Source: Dysgonomonas sp. HDW5A (GTDB lineage: Bacteria > Bacteroidota > Bacteroidia > Bacteroidales > Dysgonomonadaceae). Taken from it: DNA of 64,000 bases. Below the pieces are notes generated by a model, which had not been told where the DNA came from, searched no databases, and was given only the letters and a program-made list of their open reading frames with translations. Of this stretch, positions 16,362-24,822 are shown piece after piece. The stretch covers positions 1,240,001 through 1,304,000 of the forward strand of contig NZ_CP049857.1 of NCBI RefSeq assembly GCF_011299555.1. Reading direction: 5' to 3'. Position numbers and translations under genes: made by a program. Numbering within the stretch: the stretch's first letter is position 1; the number at the start of each line of letters is the position of its first letter.

Positions 16362-17201
16362 ATGGATAATTCAAATATATACCTTCCCCATTTAATGACC
16401 ATCGAGAAAATTACTCAGGAGGCTCCCGGAGTAAAGACTTTCCGTTTGAAATTCAAAGATGAAGAGGCTGGAAATAATTTCGAGTTTAAAGCAGGACAAT
16501 TCGGAGAGTACTCTGCTTTTGGTGAAGGAGAAAGCACTTTTTGTATTGCCTCCTCTCCCACTCGCAAAGGATATATAGAATGTACTTTCCGTGAAACCGG
16601 AAAAGTGACATCTGCTTTAGCCAAATTGGAAGAAGGTCAAACCATGGGGTTCAGGGGTCCTTTTGGTAATACATTCCCGATGGATGAATGGAAAGGAAAG
16701 AATCTTCTGTTTATTGCCGGCGGTATTGCTTTGCCTCCGATGCGTTGCGTGATTTGGAATGCTTTAGATACACGTGAGAATTTTGGAGATGTGAGTATTC
16801 TTTACGGTGCCAAATCGGTAGCCGATCTGGTTTACAAACACGAACTCAAAGAATGGGACGAAAGACCCGATGTACGCTTGGCTACAACTGTAGATCCGGG
16901 AGGCGAAACCTCGGATTGGAAAGGTGAAGTGGGTTTTGTTCCTTCTGTATTAGAGAAAATGAATCCTTCACCTGAAAATACAGTAGCGATTGTTTGTGGT
17001 CCTCCTATTATGATTAAATTCACTTTTCCTGTACTGGAAAAGCTAGGATTTACCGACGAAAATATCTACACTACTTTAGAAAACCGTATGAAATGCGGAG
17101 TCGGTAAATGCGGACGCTGTAACGTTGGCAGCCAATATGTATGCAAAGATGGTCCTGTATTTTCTAAAGTTGAATTAGAAGCTTTACCTGCGGAATACTA
17201 G
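16362..17201 (+). CDS. flxA: FAD/NAD(P)-binding oxidoreductase with [2Fe-2S] tail (FlxA/AsrB/PyrK-like)
   Basis: The 279-residue protein is a ferredoxin-reductase-type flavoprotein: an FAD-binding beta-barrel (VKTFRLKF, AGQFGEYSAF, FCIASSPT), an NAD(P)-binding domain (LLFIAGGIALPPMRCV, VAIVCGPPIM), and a C-terminal cysteine cluster C245/C250/C253/C261 (KCGVGKCGRC) that binds [2Fe-2S], as in PyrK and AsrB. It should oxidize NADH and feed electrons to FlxBC. As the last gene it completes a hdrCBA-flxDCBA operon closed by a hairpin (17227-17265). NADH preference over NADPH is inferred from the Flx family. Confidence 0.85.
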   Translation: MDNSNIYLPHLMTIEKITQEAPGVKTFRLKFKDEEAGNNFEFKAGQFGEYSAFGEGESTFCIASSPTRKGYIECTFRETGKVTSALAKLEEGQTMGFRGPFGNTFPMDEWKGKNLLFIAGGIALPPMRCVIWNALDTRENFGDVSILYGAKSVADLVYKHELKEWDERPDVRLATTVDPGGETSDWKGEVGFVPSVLEKMNPSPENTVAIVCGPPIMIKFTFPVLEKLGFTDENIYTTLENRMKCGVGKCGRCNVGSQYVCKDGPVFSKVELEALPAEY

Positions 17202-17226
17202 CACATAAAGGATTATAAATAAATGC

Positions 17227-17265
17227 AAAAAGGAATTATCTCGGAAGAGATGGTTCCTTTATTCT
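17227..17265 (+). terminator. Intrinsic terminator of the hdr-flx operon
   Basis: AAAAGGAATTATCTC pairs with GAGATGGTTCCTTT across a GGAA loop, followed by ATTCTTTTT. Confidence 0.8.
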
Positions 17266-17297
17266 TTTTGCTCATTATATAATTTAATCTTATCTTT

Positions 17298-17338
17298 AAG
17301 CCCTAAGACCTATCTATTGCTTTGGCAAATAAAATAAC
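17298..17338 (+). repeat. Dispersed palindrome, long form
   Basis: AAGCCCTAAGACC core (degenerate left arm), then TATCTATTGCTTTGGCAAAT and a TAAC end, matching the 38-bp consensus tail closely. It lies in the 204-bp gap before the AlkD-like gene. Confidence 0.7.
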
Positions 17339-17405
17339 TAAATCCTCTGATCCTTATATAAAGTAGTATAACTTTTACATTACTTATAAATAGAGCAACA
17401 ACAGA

Positions 17406-18113
17406 ATGGAAAACATAGTATCAGAGATTCGTCAGGCTTTAAAAGACAGTGTTGACGAAAAAACCCAAAACAATAGCCAAAACTTCTTTAAAGAAGAAAT
17501 AAAATTCTATGGGGTACGAGTGCCTCTGGTAAATAAAATCAGTAAGGAATCATTTGCAATCATTCAGAATAAACCTAAAGAATTTATTTTCGGATTGTGC
17601 AGCGAATTATGGAAATCAGGATATCTCGAAGAATCATTTATTGCCTGTAATTGGTCGTACTACATTCATTCGGGTTACCAACCCAGTGATTTTGTTTTTT
17701 TCGAGGAATGGGTGAATACTTATGTAAACAATTGGGCTTCGTGCGATACTTTATGCAATCATACAATCGGTACATTTATTGAAATGTATCCTCAATACAT
17801 CCCGAAGTTAAAAGGATGGACGAAGTCAGATAATCGCTGGGTAAAACGTGCAGCCGCCGTAACGTTGATAATTCCAGCTCGAAAAGGATTATTTCTAAAA
17901 GACATTTTTGAGATTGCAGACATACTTCTTTTGGATAAAGACGATTTAGTACAAAAAGGGTACGGATGGATGCTAAAAGCTGCCAGTGAAGCTAATCAAA
18001 AGGACGTATTTGATTATGTAATATCAAAGAAAACCATTATGCCCCGAACAGCATTACGTTATGCTATCGAAAAAATGCCTCAGGATTTGAGAGCAGAGGC
18101 AATGAAAAAATAA
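17406..18113 (+). CDS. AlkD-like DNA alkylation repair protein
   Basis: The 235-residue all-helical protein matches the AlkD/DNA alkylation repair family of HEAT-like repeats: YGVRVPLVNKISKE near the N-terminus, LWKSGYLEESFIA, WASCDTLCNHTIG (the segment with the conserved Asp that contacts the lesion) and SDNRWVKRAAAVTLI. AlkD-type glycosylases remove N3- and N7-alkyl purines. Some family members have lost activity. It stands 19 bp upstream of the VOC gene and is probably co-transcribed with it. The ATG at 17406 gives the usual length. A long copy of the dispersed palindrome precedes it. Confidence 0.85.
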   Translation: MENIVSEIRQALKDSVDEKTQNNSQNFFKEEIKFYGVRVPLVNKISKESFAIIQNKPKEFIFGLCSELWKSGYLEESFIACNWSYYIHSGYQPSDFVFFEEWVNTYVNNWASCDTLCNHTIGTFIEMYPQYIPKLKGWTKSDNRWVKRAAAVTLIIPARKGLFLKDIFEIADILLLDKDDLVQKGYGWMLKAASEANQKDVFDYVISKKTIMPRTALRYAIEKMPQDLRAEAMKK

Positions 18114-18132
18114 CATTAAAAATCAATCTGAT

Positions 18133-18516
18133 ATGAGAATAGGACATATAGCTATCTGGACTGAGAATCTGGAAGAAATGAAAGAGTTTTATACAACTTA
18201 TTTCGGAGGTATTTCGAATGCTAAGTACGTAAACCCAACAAAAGGGTTTGAATCGTATTTCATTACATTCGAAGGAGATACCACTCTCGAAATTATGAGA
18301 CGCAAGGATATAACCAATAAAGTAGAGGTTGAATCTCTCGGTCTATGTCATTTCGCTTTTACGGTAGGTACTAAAGATCAGGTACTGCAATTGACCGAAC
18401 GTTTAAGAGCCGATGGTTATCAGATAGTAGGCGAGCCGAGAACAAGCGGAGACGGTTACTTCGAGAGTGTTGTACTTGACGTAGATAACAATAAAGTTGA
18501 ACTTATCGCCGAATAG
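18133..18516 (+). CDS. VOC-family (glyoxalase/dioxygenase fold) protein
   Basis: The 127-residue protein is a single VOC module pair of beta-alpha-beta-beta-beta motifs. HIAIWTENLEEMKEFY and FYTTYFGG open the first half. CHFAFTVGTKDQVLQLTERL and DGYFESVVLDVDNNKVELI make the second. His4-type and C-terminal Glu metal ligands are in the expected places (HIAIW, ELIAE). The family includes glyoxalase I, fosfomycin-resistance enzymes and ring-cleavage dioxygenases, and the substrate cannot be decided. It ends 15 bp from the convergent STN-protein gene, with no clear terminator between them. Confidence 0.85.
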   Translation: MRIGHIAIWTENLEEMKEFYTTYFGGISNAKYVNPTKGFESYFITFEGDTTLEIMRRKDITNKVEVESLGLCHFAFTVGTKDQVLQLTERLRADGYQIVGEPRTSGDGYFESVVLDVDNNKVELIAE

Positions 18517-18531
18517 ATGGAATAAAAAGCT

Positions 18532-20091
18532 CTACTTATTCTTTTTAAGTATCTGTAAAACCGATTCTTTTAATTTGTCTTCCTGCATTATTACGTTGAA
18601 GTGTCCCCAGAAATCGGAGTCATATTCAAAGGAGGTGTCAGAGAATATATTATTGGTCGCTAATCTTTCGTTACGAGCAAAACGAGAATCGTCAGATGAA
18701 TCGGTTTCACAATTTACCATTTCGAACCACATATGCAAGGGTGAGCTGAAAAGCCTGTTCTTTTTCCTCACCTTAAAATGTAAGTCTCCTCGAATATGGC
18801 TGATATAATAAATACCGTTAATCGGCTTATAAGAGACTACATAAGTTACTTTATCTGCAGTAATATTAATTTGAGGGCTTTTTCTAACAATAAGTATATC
18901 TGTTGCTTTTTTTATATGATCGGGATGAACTTCAAAGTTGGCTTGAACCAACGCATTATTCTCTGCATCGATATATAAATCACCTCGATATAAAGGTTCG
19001 TCATCACCTTGGTTTTGTTCGAAAGCAATCACATTAACTGTTCTGCCATCCAGCACCGTTATGTCGGAATGCCTGTAGACATAGGATGAGTTTTTTAAAG
19101 GATCGAGAAATCCGGGCGTATCACCTTTTACCAAATCCAGAAGTAAAGCCGAACTGATGCCTGACTTCATTTTAGTTAAAAGAGTATCGGCTCTTTGTAT
19201 GTCAACTATCCGACGCATCTTAAGTAATTTCACCTGATCGCTTTTATCGCCACTCTGATAACCTGTTTTATATATTTCCAAAACAGCCTCGGTTAAGCTC
19301 AGATTCTTATTTTTATGATCTATCCCCTCTCTGTAAAAAGCAGTTATATGAACAGGGGTATTCGAATAATTCTCGCTTCGTTTAAGCCACATATTGCGTA
19401 GTACCTCCGCCGGATTTACAATACGCACCACAACCTCCTGCAAGGGTATAACTTTTGGAGAAAGGGTAAAAACAATATGCTGCTGTGTGAGAAATGACAA
19501 TTCGACTTCTTGTGATTGATAGCCTATATGCGACAGTTTCAGTTTAGAGTTTATTAAAGAATCGGGCACAACAAGTCTGAAATCACCACCCTGATTGCTT
19601 ATAGTTCCGATGGAAGAATTCAAAATTCCGACAGCTCCATAAGCTATAGGTTCGCCACTAATTCCATCAATTAAAGTTCCGCCCAATGTAAGATATCTGA
19701 TGCTGTCTTTCTCTTCCGCTCTTGCTTTTATAACAGGAGTTACAACAATATCAGGCTCTTGCTGCTGATTGAGTAAGATATGATTACCTACAATCTTTAT
19801 ATTCAGATGGTCGTTATTCGTAATAGCATAGATTGCATCACGTAAAGTATATTCTTTCTTCTGGATTTTAACGGTCTTATCGTTATCGACAACCTGACTG
19901 TCATAAATAAAGAGGTAGCCCGACTTATCGGAGACCTCTTTTAAAAGTTGATAAACTGTACCTTTATTTTTAGACAACTGAATTTTTCGGTTCAAAACAT
20001 CCCCATCATTACCCCAAACAGTCGTCGCCATAGAAAACAGCAACAACAAGGTTGTAACAGGATAAAAAAGGTATCGAACCGTCCTTTTCAT
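18532..20091 (-). CDS. STN-domain and carboxypeptidase-regulatory-like protein without receptor barrel
   Basis: The 519-residue exported protein has a signal peptide (about 1-27), an STN/secretin-TonB short domain (about 35-105, GTVYQLLKEVSDKSGYLFIY), a linker, a CarboxypepD_reg-like beta-sandwich (about 134-215, GGTLIDGISGEPIAYGAVG), and a 300-residue C-terminal region shared with the gene at 21659 (FYREGID, LSLTEAVLEIYKTGYQ). In Bacteroidetes an STN domain normally sits at the front of a TonB receptor and contacts a FecR anti-sigma factor. Here plug and barrel are absent, yet the FecR gene is 28 bp upstream in the same operon. It is likely periplasmic or outer-membrane-associated and may be the signal input of the sigma/FecR system. 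Confidence 0.8.
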   Translation of the reverse strand: MKRTVRYLFYPVTTLLLLFSMATTVWGNDGDVLNRKIQLSKNKGTVYQLLKEVSDKSGYLFIYDSQVVDNDKTVKIQKKEYTLRDAIYAITNNDHLNIKIVGNHILLNQQQEPDIVVTPVIKARAEEKDSIRYLTLGGTLIDGISGEPIAYGAVGILNSSIGTISNQGGDFRLVVPDSLINSKLKLSHIGYQSQEVELSFLTQQHIVFTLSPKVIPLQEVVVRIVNPAEVLRNMWLKRSENYSNTPVHITAFYREGIDHKNKNLSLTEAVLEIYKTGYQSGDKSDQVKLLKMRRIVDIQRADTLLTKMKSGISSALLLDLVKGDTPGFLDPLKNSSYVYRHSDITVLDGRTVNVIAFEQNQGDDEPLYRGDLYIDAENNALVQANFEVHPDHIKKATDILIVRKSPQINITADKVTYVVSYKPINGIYYISHIRGDLHFKVRKKNRLFSSPLHMWFEMVNCETDSSDDSRFARNERLATNNIFSDTSFEYDSDFWGHFNVIMQEDKLKESVLQILKKNK

Positions 20092-20119
20092 ATTTATAAT
20101 TCAAGTAAGGTAACAAGCG

Positions 20120-20974
20120 TTATTTTAATTCTGAAATACGAATCTTACCCTCTTGCCGGATACACTCCAGATTGAGTGCCATGCAGATAAGCTGAGCCAT
20201 AGATGATGCCGAATCATTGGAAAAGCTAACGGTCAACAAGCGATTCTCAAGACCGGGAGCAACCTCCAGTTGAACACCTTCGCTATTCCGGTTTATTACC
20301 CGAACCACATCTGCCAGACGCTCGTCTTTAAATTGTATTTGCCTTGTATAGCTGTAAAATTGATCTGCATCTTTGGTAGGCATGGTATGTAACTGATCAG
20401 AACGAAGTAACCCCGTCTCACCTGCTTTCACATATATACTTTGTCCTGTTTTCTTCAAAGTTACTTTTACTTCTCCTCGGTCTACTGACAATGAAAAATT
20501 ATCGTTATCCTTTCCTTTTACATTGAAGGCTGTACCAAGCACCTCTACTTGTATAAGATCTGTTTCTATTACAAACGGACGTTTACGGTTTCCTTTGACA
20601 TCAAAAAACGCATTTCCCTGAAGAAATACTTCCCGTCTTTCTCTCTCGAAATGTTTCGGGTATTTCAGCGATGTTTGATCGGCTAAGTATACTATAGACC
20701 CATCTTCGAGAGTGGTAACCAGAGTTGCTTCATTCTTTTCGTTGTATAACGAGAGTAAGTGTTTATCCTTCAAATTTTGATTGACAACAATCGATACTGC
20801 CACAATACTAACCAGAAGTACAGCAATACTTGCCACCCATTTAAACGTTACAGAACGTAAAAAGGTTCTTTTATGAGATTCCGTTTCAGTCAGTAACCCT
20901 TCTTCAGCCAAACGACTACAAAGTTGATTCCAGGCCTTGTCGGTACTCGTGTTATTTTTTTCTATCTGAGTCAT
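20120..20974 (-). CDS. FecR-family anti-sigma factor
   Basis: The 284-residue protein has a short cytoplasmic N-terminal region, one transmembrane helix (about 47-66), a periplasmic FecR domain (TTLEDGSIVYLADQTSLKYP, VFLQGNAFFDV, VEVLGTAFNVKG) and a C-terminal DUF4974-type region. It should hold the ECF sigma factor encoded just upstream at the membrane and release it on an outer signal. The start overlaps the sigma gene stop by 4 bases (ATGA-type coupling). The next gene encodes the STN-domain protein, the predicted signal donor, in place of the usual TonB receptor. Confidence 0.93.
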   Translation of the reverse strand: MTQIEKNNTSTDKAWNQLCSRLAEEGLLTETESHKRTFLRSVTFKWVASIAVLLVSIVAVSIVVNQNLKDKHLLSLYNEKNEATLVTTLEDGSIVYLADQTSLKYPKHFERERREVFLQGNAFFDVKGNRKRPFVIETDLIQVEVLGTAFNVKGKDNDNFSLSVDRGEVKVTLKKTGQSIYVKAGETGLLRSDQLHTMPTKDADQFYSYTRQIQFKDERLADVVRVINRNSEGVQLEVAPGLENRLLTVSFSNDSASSMAQLICMALNLECIRQEGKIRISELK

Positions 20975-21522
20975 AATATTTGAGTATAGTTCTCAATTTC
21001 TTTTCGTAACGATTGAAGAGCTTTGGTCATCTCCGCCTCCACCGTTTTTATTGATATTGAGAGTATTTTTGCTATTTCAGCATATTTTTTTCCTTCGAAA
21101 CGCTGCATCCTAAATATCCTGAGTCGCCGTTCGGGCATCTTGCCTAGAGTTTTATTGATCAGTTCTTCCAGCTCTTTATATTCCAGTTGTTCTTCGGGAG
21201 TAGAGTCTGAAATTTCGACCTTTTCAGAAATTGTTTTATCCTTATGTCGATCCCTCACCTGCCGATGTTCACAATATTGAAGCGATCGGTTACGGACTGC
21301 TCCGTATAAATACCCGTTTAAAGATGTAAATATGTGCAAGCCTTCACGATCACGCCACAATACATAAAACAAGTCCTGTATAATCTCCTCTGCAATATCT
21401 GTCCGCCCTGTTATTCCGGCAGCATAGAGACAAAGGGGAGAATAATAGCGTCTGAAGACTCCTTCAAAGACTTTTATATCTCCCTCTTTGATCTTTCTAA
21501 CTATAAAGAAATCGTTTAGCAT
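20971..21522 (-). CDS. ECF RNA polymerase sigma factor (Bacteroidetes FecI-like)
   Basis: The 183-residue protein contains sigma region 2 (FEGVFRRYYSPLCLYA, AEEIIQDLFYVLWRDRE) and region 4 (LGKMPERRLRIFRMQRFEGKKYAEIAKILSI, then TVEAEMTKALQSL, helix-turn-helix). It is of normal ECF length. It is the first gene of the sigma-FecR-STN operon. An 11-base partial match to the dispersed palindrome (AAGGTCTCGGA, 21524-21534) lies two bases upstream of its start codon, but the right arm is absent there. Its regulon cannot be read from this window, though the paralogous effector gene at 21659 is adjacent on the same strand. Confidence 0.93.
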   Translation of the reverse strand: MLNDFFIVRKIKEGDIKVFEGVFRRYYSPLCLYAAGITGRTDIAEEIIQDLFYVLWRDREGLHIFTSLNGYLYGAVRNRSLQYCEHRQVRDRHKDKTISEKVEISDSTPEEQLEYKELEELINKTLGKMPERRLRIFRMQRFEGKKYAEIAKILSISIKTVEAEMTKALQSLRKEIENYTQIL

Positions 21523-21658
21523 AAAGGTCTCGGATAACAGCTTGTTTCAGAACTGGTTTTTACTTCTTTCGATTATCCTTATCTACATTCATTGGCATAA
21601 TTGCCAGGTAGAATCGGACGAAGTGAATATAATAATAAATCTCTCAACACATTCATTA

Positions 21659-22915
21659 TTAGTGTTGTTTTTTGAGTTTATTTACTGCAGATTCCAACGA
21701 TTCTGAAGGTTCTATAATATTATAGTCTTCCCAGAAATTAGCATCTCTAAAACTACTTACATTATCAGAAAGCGATTGACTTTGCTTGAATGAAAGCTTA
21801 GCCGGAATATTATCTACATTGCCAACCTTACCACTGGTAACTACCATTTCTGAAATAATACTGTAATTGGTCGAAAATAACCTCCGTTTCCAATCGCACT
21901 TGAATCGGAACTCGCTCCTGATATAATTCAAATAACTGATTCCATCTCGCAACTTGTAATTGACCAGGAATGTTACTTCTTCCGGTTTGAATCGTAAATT
22001 ATACGGTTTCTTTTTCAGAATAGCCTGAGTAGCTTTATTCTTGTCATCCATACTTAGGCTGAATTCGGCACGTGTAAAAGCTATACTTTGTTTGTCAATA
22101 TACAATTTACCATAATAAAGTGCATAAGGCAGATTTACCTGAGGAGCAAAACTTACTACAAAGTGTGGACGCTCGTCTATCATTACCGATTCTTCCATCT
22201 TAAATTTGTAACATGATAATGTTTCTTTATCAAGTAACAATTCGGGGTTCTTGGCTATATCAAGATATACCGACAGGTTAGGGCCTCCAATCAATTTTAC
22301 GGCAAGTGTATCCCCCGATTTTTGACTCAACAGTTTACGCCCTTTTTCGATCTGTACTCTATCTTGTTTAACTCCTTCTTCGGTATACGCTGTTTTATAG
22401 ATATCTATTACTGCCTCCGATATGTTGATGTAATTACGTCCTTTTTTAATGGTTTCACGATAAAAACCTGTCATAAGATTTGCTTCGGGACAATAGTTAT
22501 TTCCAATCCGCTGCACAGCCTTCCTTACCAGATCGAGTGGCTCCATCGATTCTACAACAACTTCATTCAGTAGATTCACATTGGCGTTTAAAAGTATCTC
22601 TACACCTGTAGTTGTACGTTTGTCGATAGGTAATCTGTAATTAGAATAACCCATATGTGATATCTCAATCGATTTGGCATCAATAGAGTCATTTATCTTG
22701 ATCAGAAATTCGCCATCTTCATTCGTCACGGTTCCTATACCTGTTCCGGGAACAGATACATTTACATATTCAAGTTTCTTTTTCGATTTCTTATCTTTTA
22801 TAACCCCACTAACCGAAATATAATGAGATTCGTTTTGTGCCGATACAGGGGTAATCCCAAGAGCTAAAAAGAGGATAATAAGAAATCCTGCTATTTGTTT
22901 GCCTGTCGTTTTCAT
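21659..22915 (-). CDS. Exported carboxypeptidase-regulatory-like protein, paralogue of the STN protein
   Basis: I place the start at 22915, where the protein begins MKTTGKQIAGFLIILFLALG, a clear signal peptide. The longer frame from 23002 adds an unlikely leader. The mature protein has a CarboxypepD_reg-like domain (residues about 33-115: VSGVIKDKKSKKKLEYVNVS, GEFLIKIND) and a C-terminal region (FYRETIKKGRNYINISEAVIDIYKTAY) homologous to the one in the gene at 18532, but no STN domain. So it looks like the effector half of the same protein type. It lies upstream of the sigma gene on the same strand, with 136 bp between. The function is unknown. An outer-membrane or periplasmic location is likely. 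Confidence 0.75.
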   Translation of the reverse strand: MKTTGKQIAGFLIILFLALGITPVSAQNESHYISVSGVIKDKKSKKKLEYVNVSVPGTGIGTVTNEDGEFLIKINDSIDAKSIEISHMGYSNYRLPIDKRTTTGVEILLNANVNLLNEVVVESMEPLDLVRKAVQRIGNNYCPEANLMTGFYRETIKKGRNYINISEAVIDIYKTAYTEEGVKQDRVQIEKGRKLLSQKSGDTLAVKLIGGPNLSVYLDIAKNPELLLDKETLSCYKFKMEESVMIDERPHFVVSFAPQVNLPYALYYGKLYIDKQSIAFTRAEFSLSMDDKNKATQAILKKKPYNLRFKPEEVTFLVNYKLRDGISYLNYIRSEFRFKCDWKRRLFSTNYSIISEMVVTSGKVGNVDNIPAKLSFKQSQSLSDNVSSFRDANFWEDYNIIEPSESLESAVNKLKKQH

Positions 22916-23272
22916 AATGGTATTATTTAATTGTTGATTTAATATCTGTACTAAAGCTGTATAACTGCAATCGATAATTATATTTAATAAGGCTGCATTC
23001 AATACCTGCTTGTACTAATATGATCGCTCAGGAAATAAAAACCCTATGTTAAATGTGATTTATTTTTTAATTTCATCTTTTATACTTTGAGTAATTGATT
23101 TTATCATCCTGACATCAATCAATTCTATCTATATATTTCACTTTCTCATTAAATAAATTCAGAATATTTGACTATCTTGCTTCCCTATTTATAAAATCTG
23201 TTTATAAGTATGCCTTTATCTTCATGTATACTTATCTCTATTGAGTTTTCGTGAACAATAACTTAAAACAAA

Positions 23273-23575
23273 ATGTTTGATAAATTTAAAGTAAAGTGGA
23301 ATATTACTTCCAATTGGCAACTAGCCATAATCCTGATTGTATTTTCAATAACCGGAAGTGCAGCCTTGGTTGTACGAAGGTTTGTATTTGAATGGATTGG
23401 CATTACCTCCGAAACATCTATGTGGCTGAAAGTTCCGCTATACATATTGGTCTTAGTTCCTGCTTATCAAATACTATTAATAATTATAGGAGCTATTTTC
23501 GGGCAATACCGGTTCTTCTATGAATTCCAGAAAAAAAGCATAGGTCGATTTTACAGAAGAAAAGAGAAAAAATAA
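23273..23575 (+). CDS. Small membrane protein (DUF6787-like)
   Basis: The 100-residue protein has two predicted transmembrane helices (about residues 18-35 and 49-75) and a basic C-terminal tail (FYEFQKKSIGRFYRRKEKK). It resembles the small Bacteroidetes family DUF6787, of unknown function, which is often found as a conserved stand-alone gene. The amphipathic start (MFDKFKVKWNI) and the positive tail suggest an inner-membrane protein with both ends in the cytoplasm. It precedes the ferrochelatase gene by 115 bp. A copy of the dispersed palindrome starts at its stop codon. The family match is from memory and only moderately certain. Confidence 0.65.
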   Translation: MFDKFKVKWNITSNWQLAIILIVFSITGSAALVVRRFVFEWIGITSETSMWLKVPLYILVLVPAYQILLIIIGAIFGQYRFFYEFQKKSIGRFYRRKEKK

Positions 23576-23598
23576 GGTTTAAGACCTATTTATTATTC
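23574..23598 (+). repeat. Dispersed palindrome, short form
   Basis: AAGGTTTAAGACCTATTTATTATTC. The left AA are the last bases of the preceding TAA stop. Arms pair as GGTT/GACC with one G-T wobble. Confidence 0.65.
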
Positions 23599-23690
23599 AT
23601 CTAGGTATAACATCTGTTGATAGTTATAGCTTTAAAATACGACATTAACACTTTCTGCAACTTAAAAATATCCCTAAAACAAAAAATATA

Positions 23691-24716
23691 GTGAGCAACT
23701 CAAATAATAATCAGACTGCCGTACTTCTTGTAAATCTTGGAACTCCCGACGAACCTACAGTGGGATCGGTACGCCGCTATCTATCTCAGTTTCTAAACGA
23801 CAAAAGAGTTATTAATTTGCCTTGGCTCTTCCGAAAGGTATTGGTAAACTTTATCATCGTACCTTTTCGTGCACCTAAGTCTGCCAAACTCTATCAGCAA
23901 TTATGGACTAAGGAAGGCTCTCCTTTATTAACCAACACTCTTCTGCTACAAGAAAAGGTACAGAAAGAACTAGGTGATCAGGCTAAAGTATTTATGGCGA
24001 TGCGTTATCAGAATCCATCTATCAGAAATACGCTTAATGCCATTCGTGAAGAAGGATACAGTAAAATCGTTCTTTTACCTCTTTTTCCACATTATGCCTC
24101 TTCAACCTCATCTTCGGTTATTGAAGCCGTATGGGATGAAATAAGAAACTGGAACGTAATTCCGGGTGTGCAGATGATTACCCAGTTTTACGATCATCCC
24201 GGATTTTTAGATGCTTTCACAAAACGTATTTCATCTTATAATTTGGATGAATATGACTTTGTTCTTTTTTCCTATCATGGTCTTCCAACACGTCACACAG
24301 ACAGGGTTCATCCAAAGATTTCAACCTCTCAGTGTACTTGCGATAAGGCGATGCCCGAACATGGCAAATTCTGTTACAGGGCTACATGCTATGAAACGAC
24401 CCGTCTTTTGGCTAAGCGTTTAGGTTTATCAAAAGATCGTTATACAACTTCCTTTCAATCACGCTTATCCAATTACTGGTTAAAACCGTTCACTGATGCT
24501 ACATTGACTGAGCTTCCTCAAAAAGGATTTAAACGTGTGCTTGTTGTCGCTCCTTCATTTGTTGCAGACTGCCTCGAAACTATTGTTGAAATTGATTATG
24601 AATACAAAGAATTATTTATAGCTAATGGCGGACAAAAGCTCACCATGGTCGAAAGCCTCAATGCTGACGATAGCTGGGTAAGTGCAGTAAAAGATATGGT
24701 AAAAAGTTATATTTGA
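23691..24716 (+). CDS. hemH: Ferrochelatase
   Basis: This 341-residue protein inserts Fe2+ into protoporphyrin (or coproporphyrin), the last or penultimate step of heme synthesis. Family motifs are clear: LLVNLGTPDEPTVGSVRRYL at the N-terminus, FPHYASSTSSS, the catalytic YHGLP (His196), and CLETIVEIDYEYKELF with the conserved Glu. The start codon is GTG at 23691. An internal four-cysteine set (C215, C217, C228, C233) between helices could hold a [2Fe-2S] cluster, as in some bacterial ferrochelatases. No other heme-synthesis gene is nearby. It is ended by the hairpin at 24761-24796. Confidence 0.95.
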   Translation: MSNSNNNQTAVLLVNLGTPDEPTVGSVRRYLSQFLNDKRVINLPWLFRKVLVNFIIVPFRAPKSAKLYQQLWTKEGSPLLTNTLLLQEKVQKELGDQAKVFMAMRYQNPSIRNTLNAIREEGYSKIVLLPLFPHYASSTSSSVIEAVWDEIRNWNVIPGVQMITQFYDHPGFLDAFTKRISSYNLDEYDFVLFSYHGLPTRHTDRVHPKISTSQCTCDKAMPEHGKFCYRATCYETTRLLAKRLGLSKDRYTTSFQSRLSNYWLKPFTDATLTELPQKGFKRVLVVAPSFVADCLETIVEIDYEYKELFIANGGQKLTMVESLNADDSWVSAVKDMVKSYI

Positions 24717-24760
24717 TCTTTTATTTCTATATGAAGTGTCAGAAAGAGTTTATATAAAAC

Positions 24761-24796
24761 AGAAAGAGATACCCCCTCAGTTGAGTATCTCTTTCT
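24761..24796. terminator. Bidirectional terminator between hemH and the GH5 gene
   Basis: AGAAAGAGATAC pairs with GTATCTCTTTCT across a 12-base spacer. Convergent genes lie on both sides. Confidence 0.8.
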
Positions 24797-24822
24797 TTCC
24801 AAAAACCATAAAAAACAAAACC

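Noticed and set aside
10087-17201. Hdr genes as a sign of methanogenesis or sulfate reduction
   Set aside because: No mcr, dsr or hydrogenase genes are near. The gene set fits the NADH-linked Flx-Hdr type.
15331-17201. Anaerobic sulfite reductase (AsrAB) reading of the last two operon genes
   Set aside because: The siroheme subunit AsrC is absent and the partners are FlxCD and HdrABC, so the Flx interpretation is preferred.
21659-23002. Longer start at 23002 for the carboxypeptidase-regulatory-like gene
   Set aside because: The extra 29 residues lack signal-peptide character, while the start at 22915 gives a perfect one.
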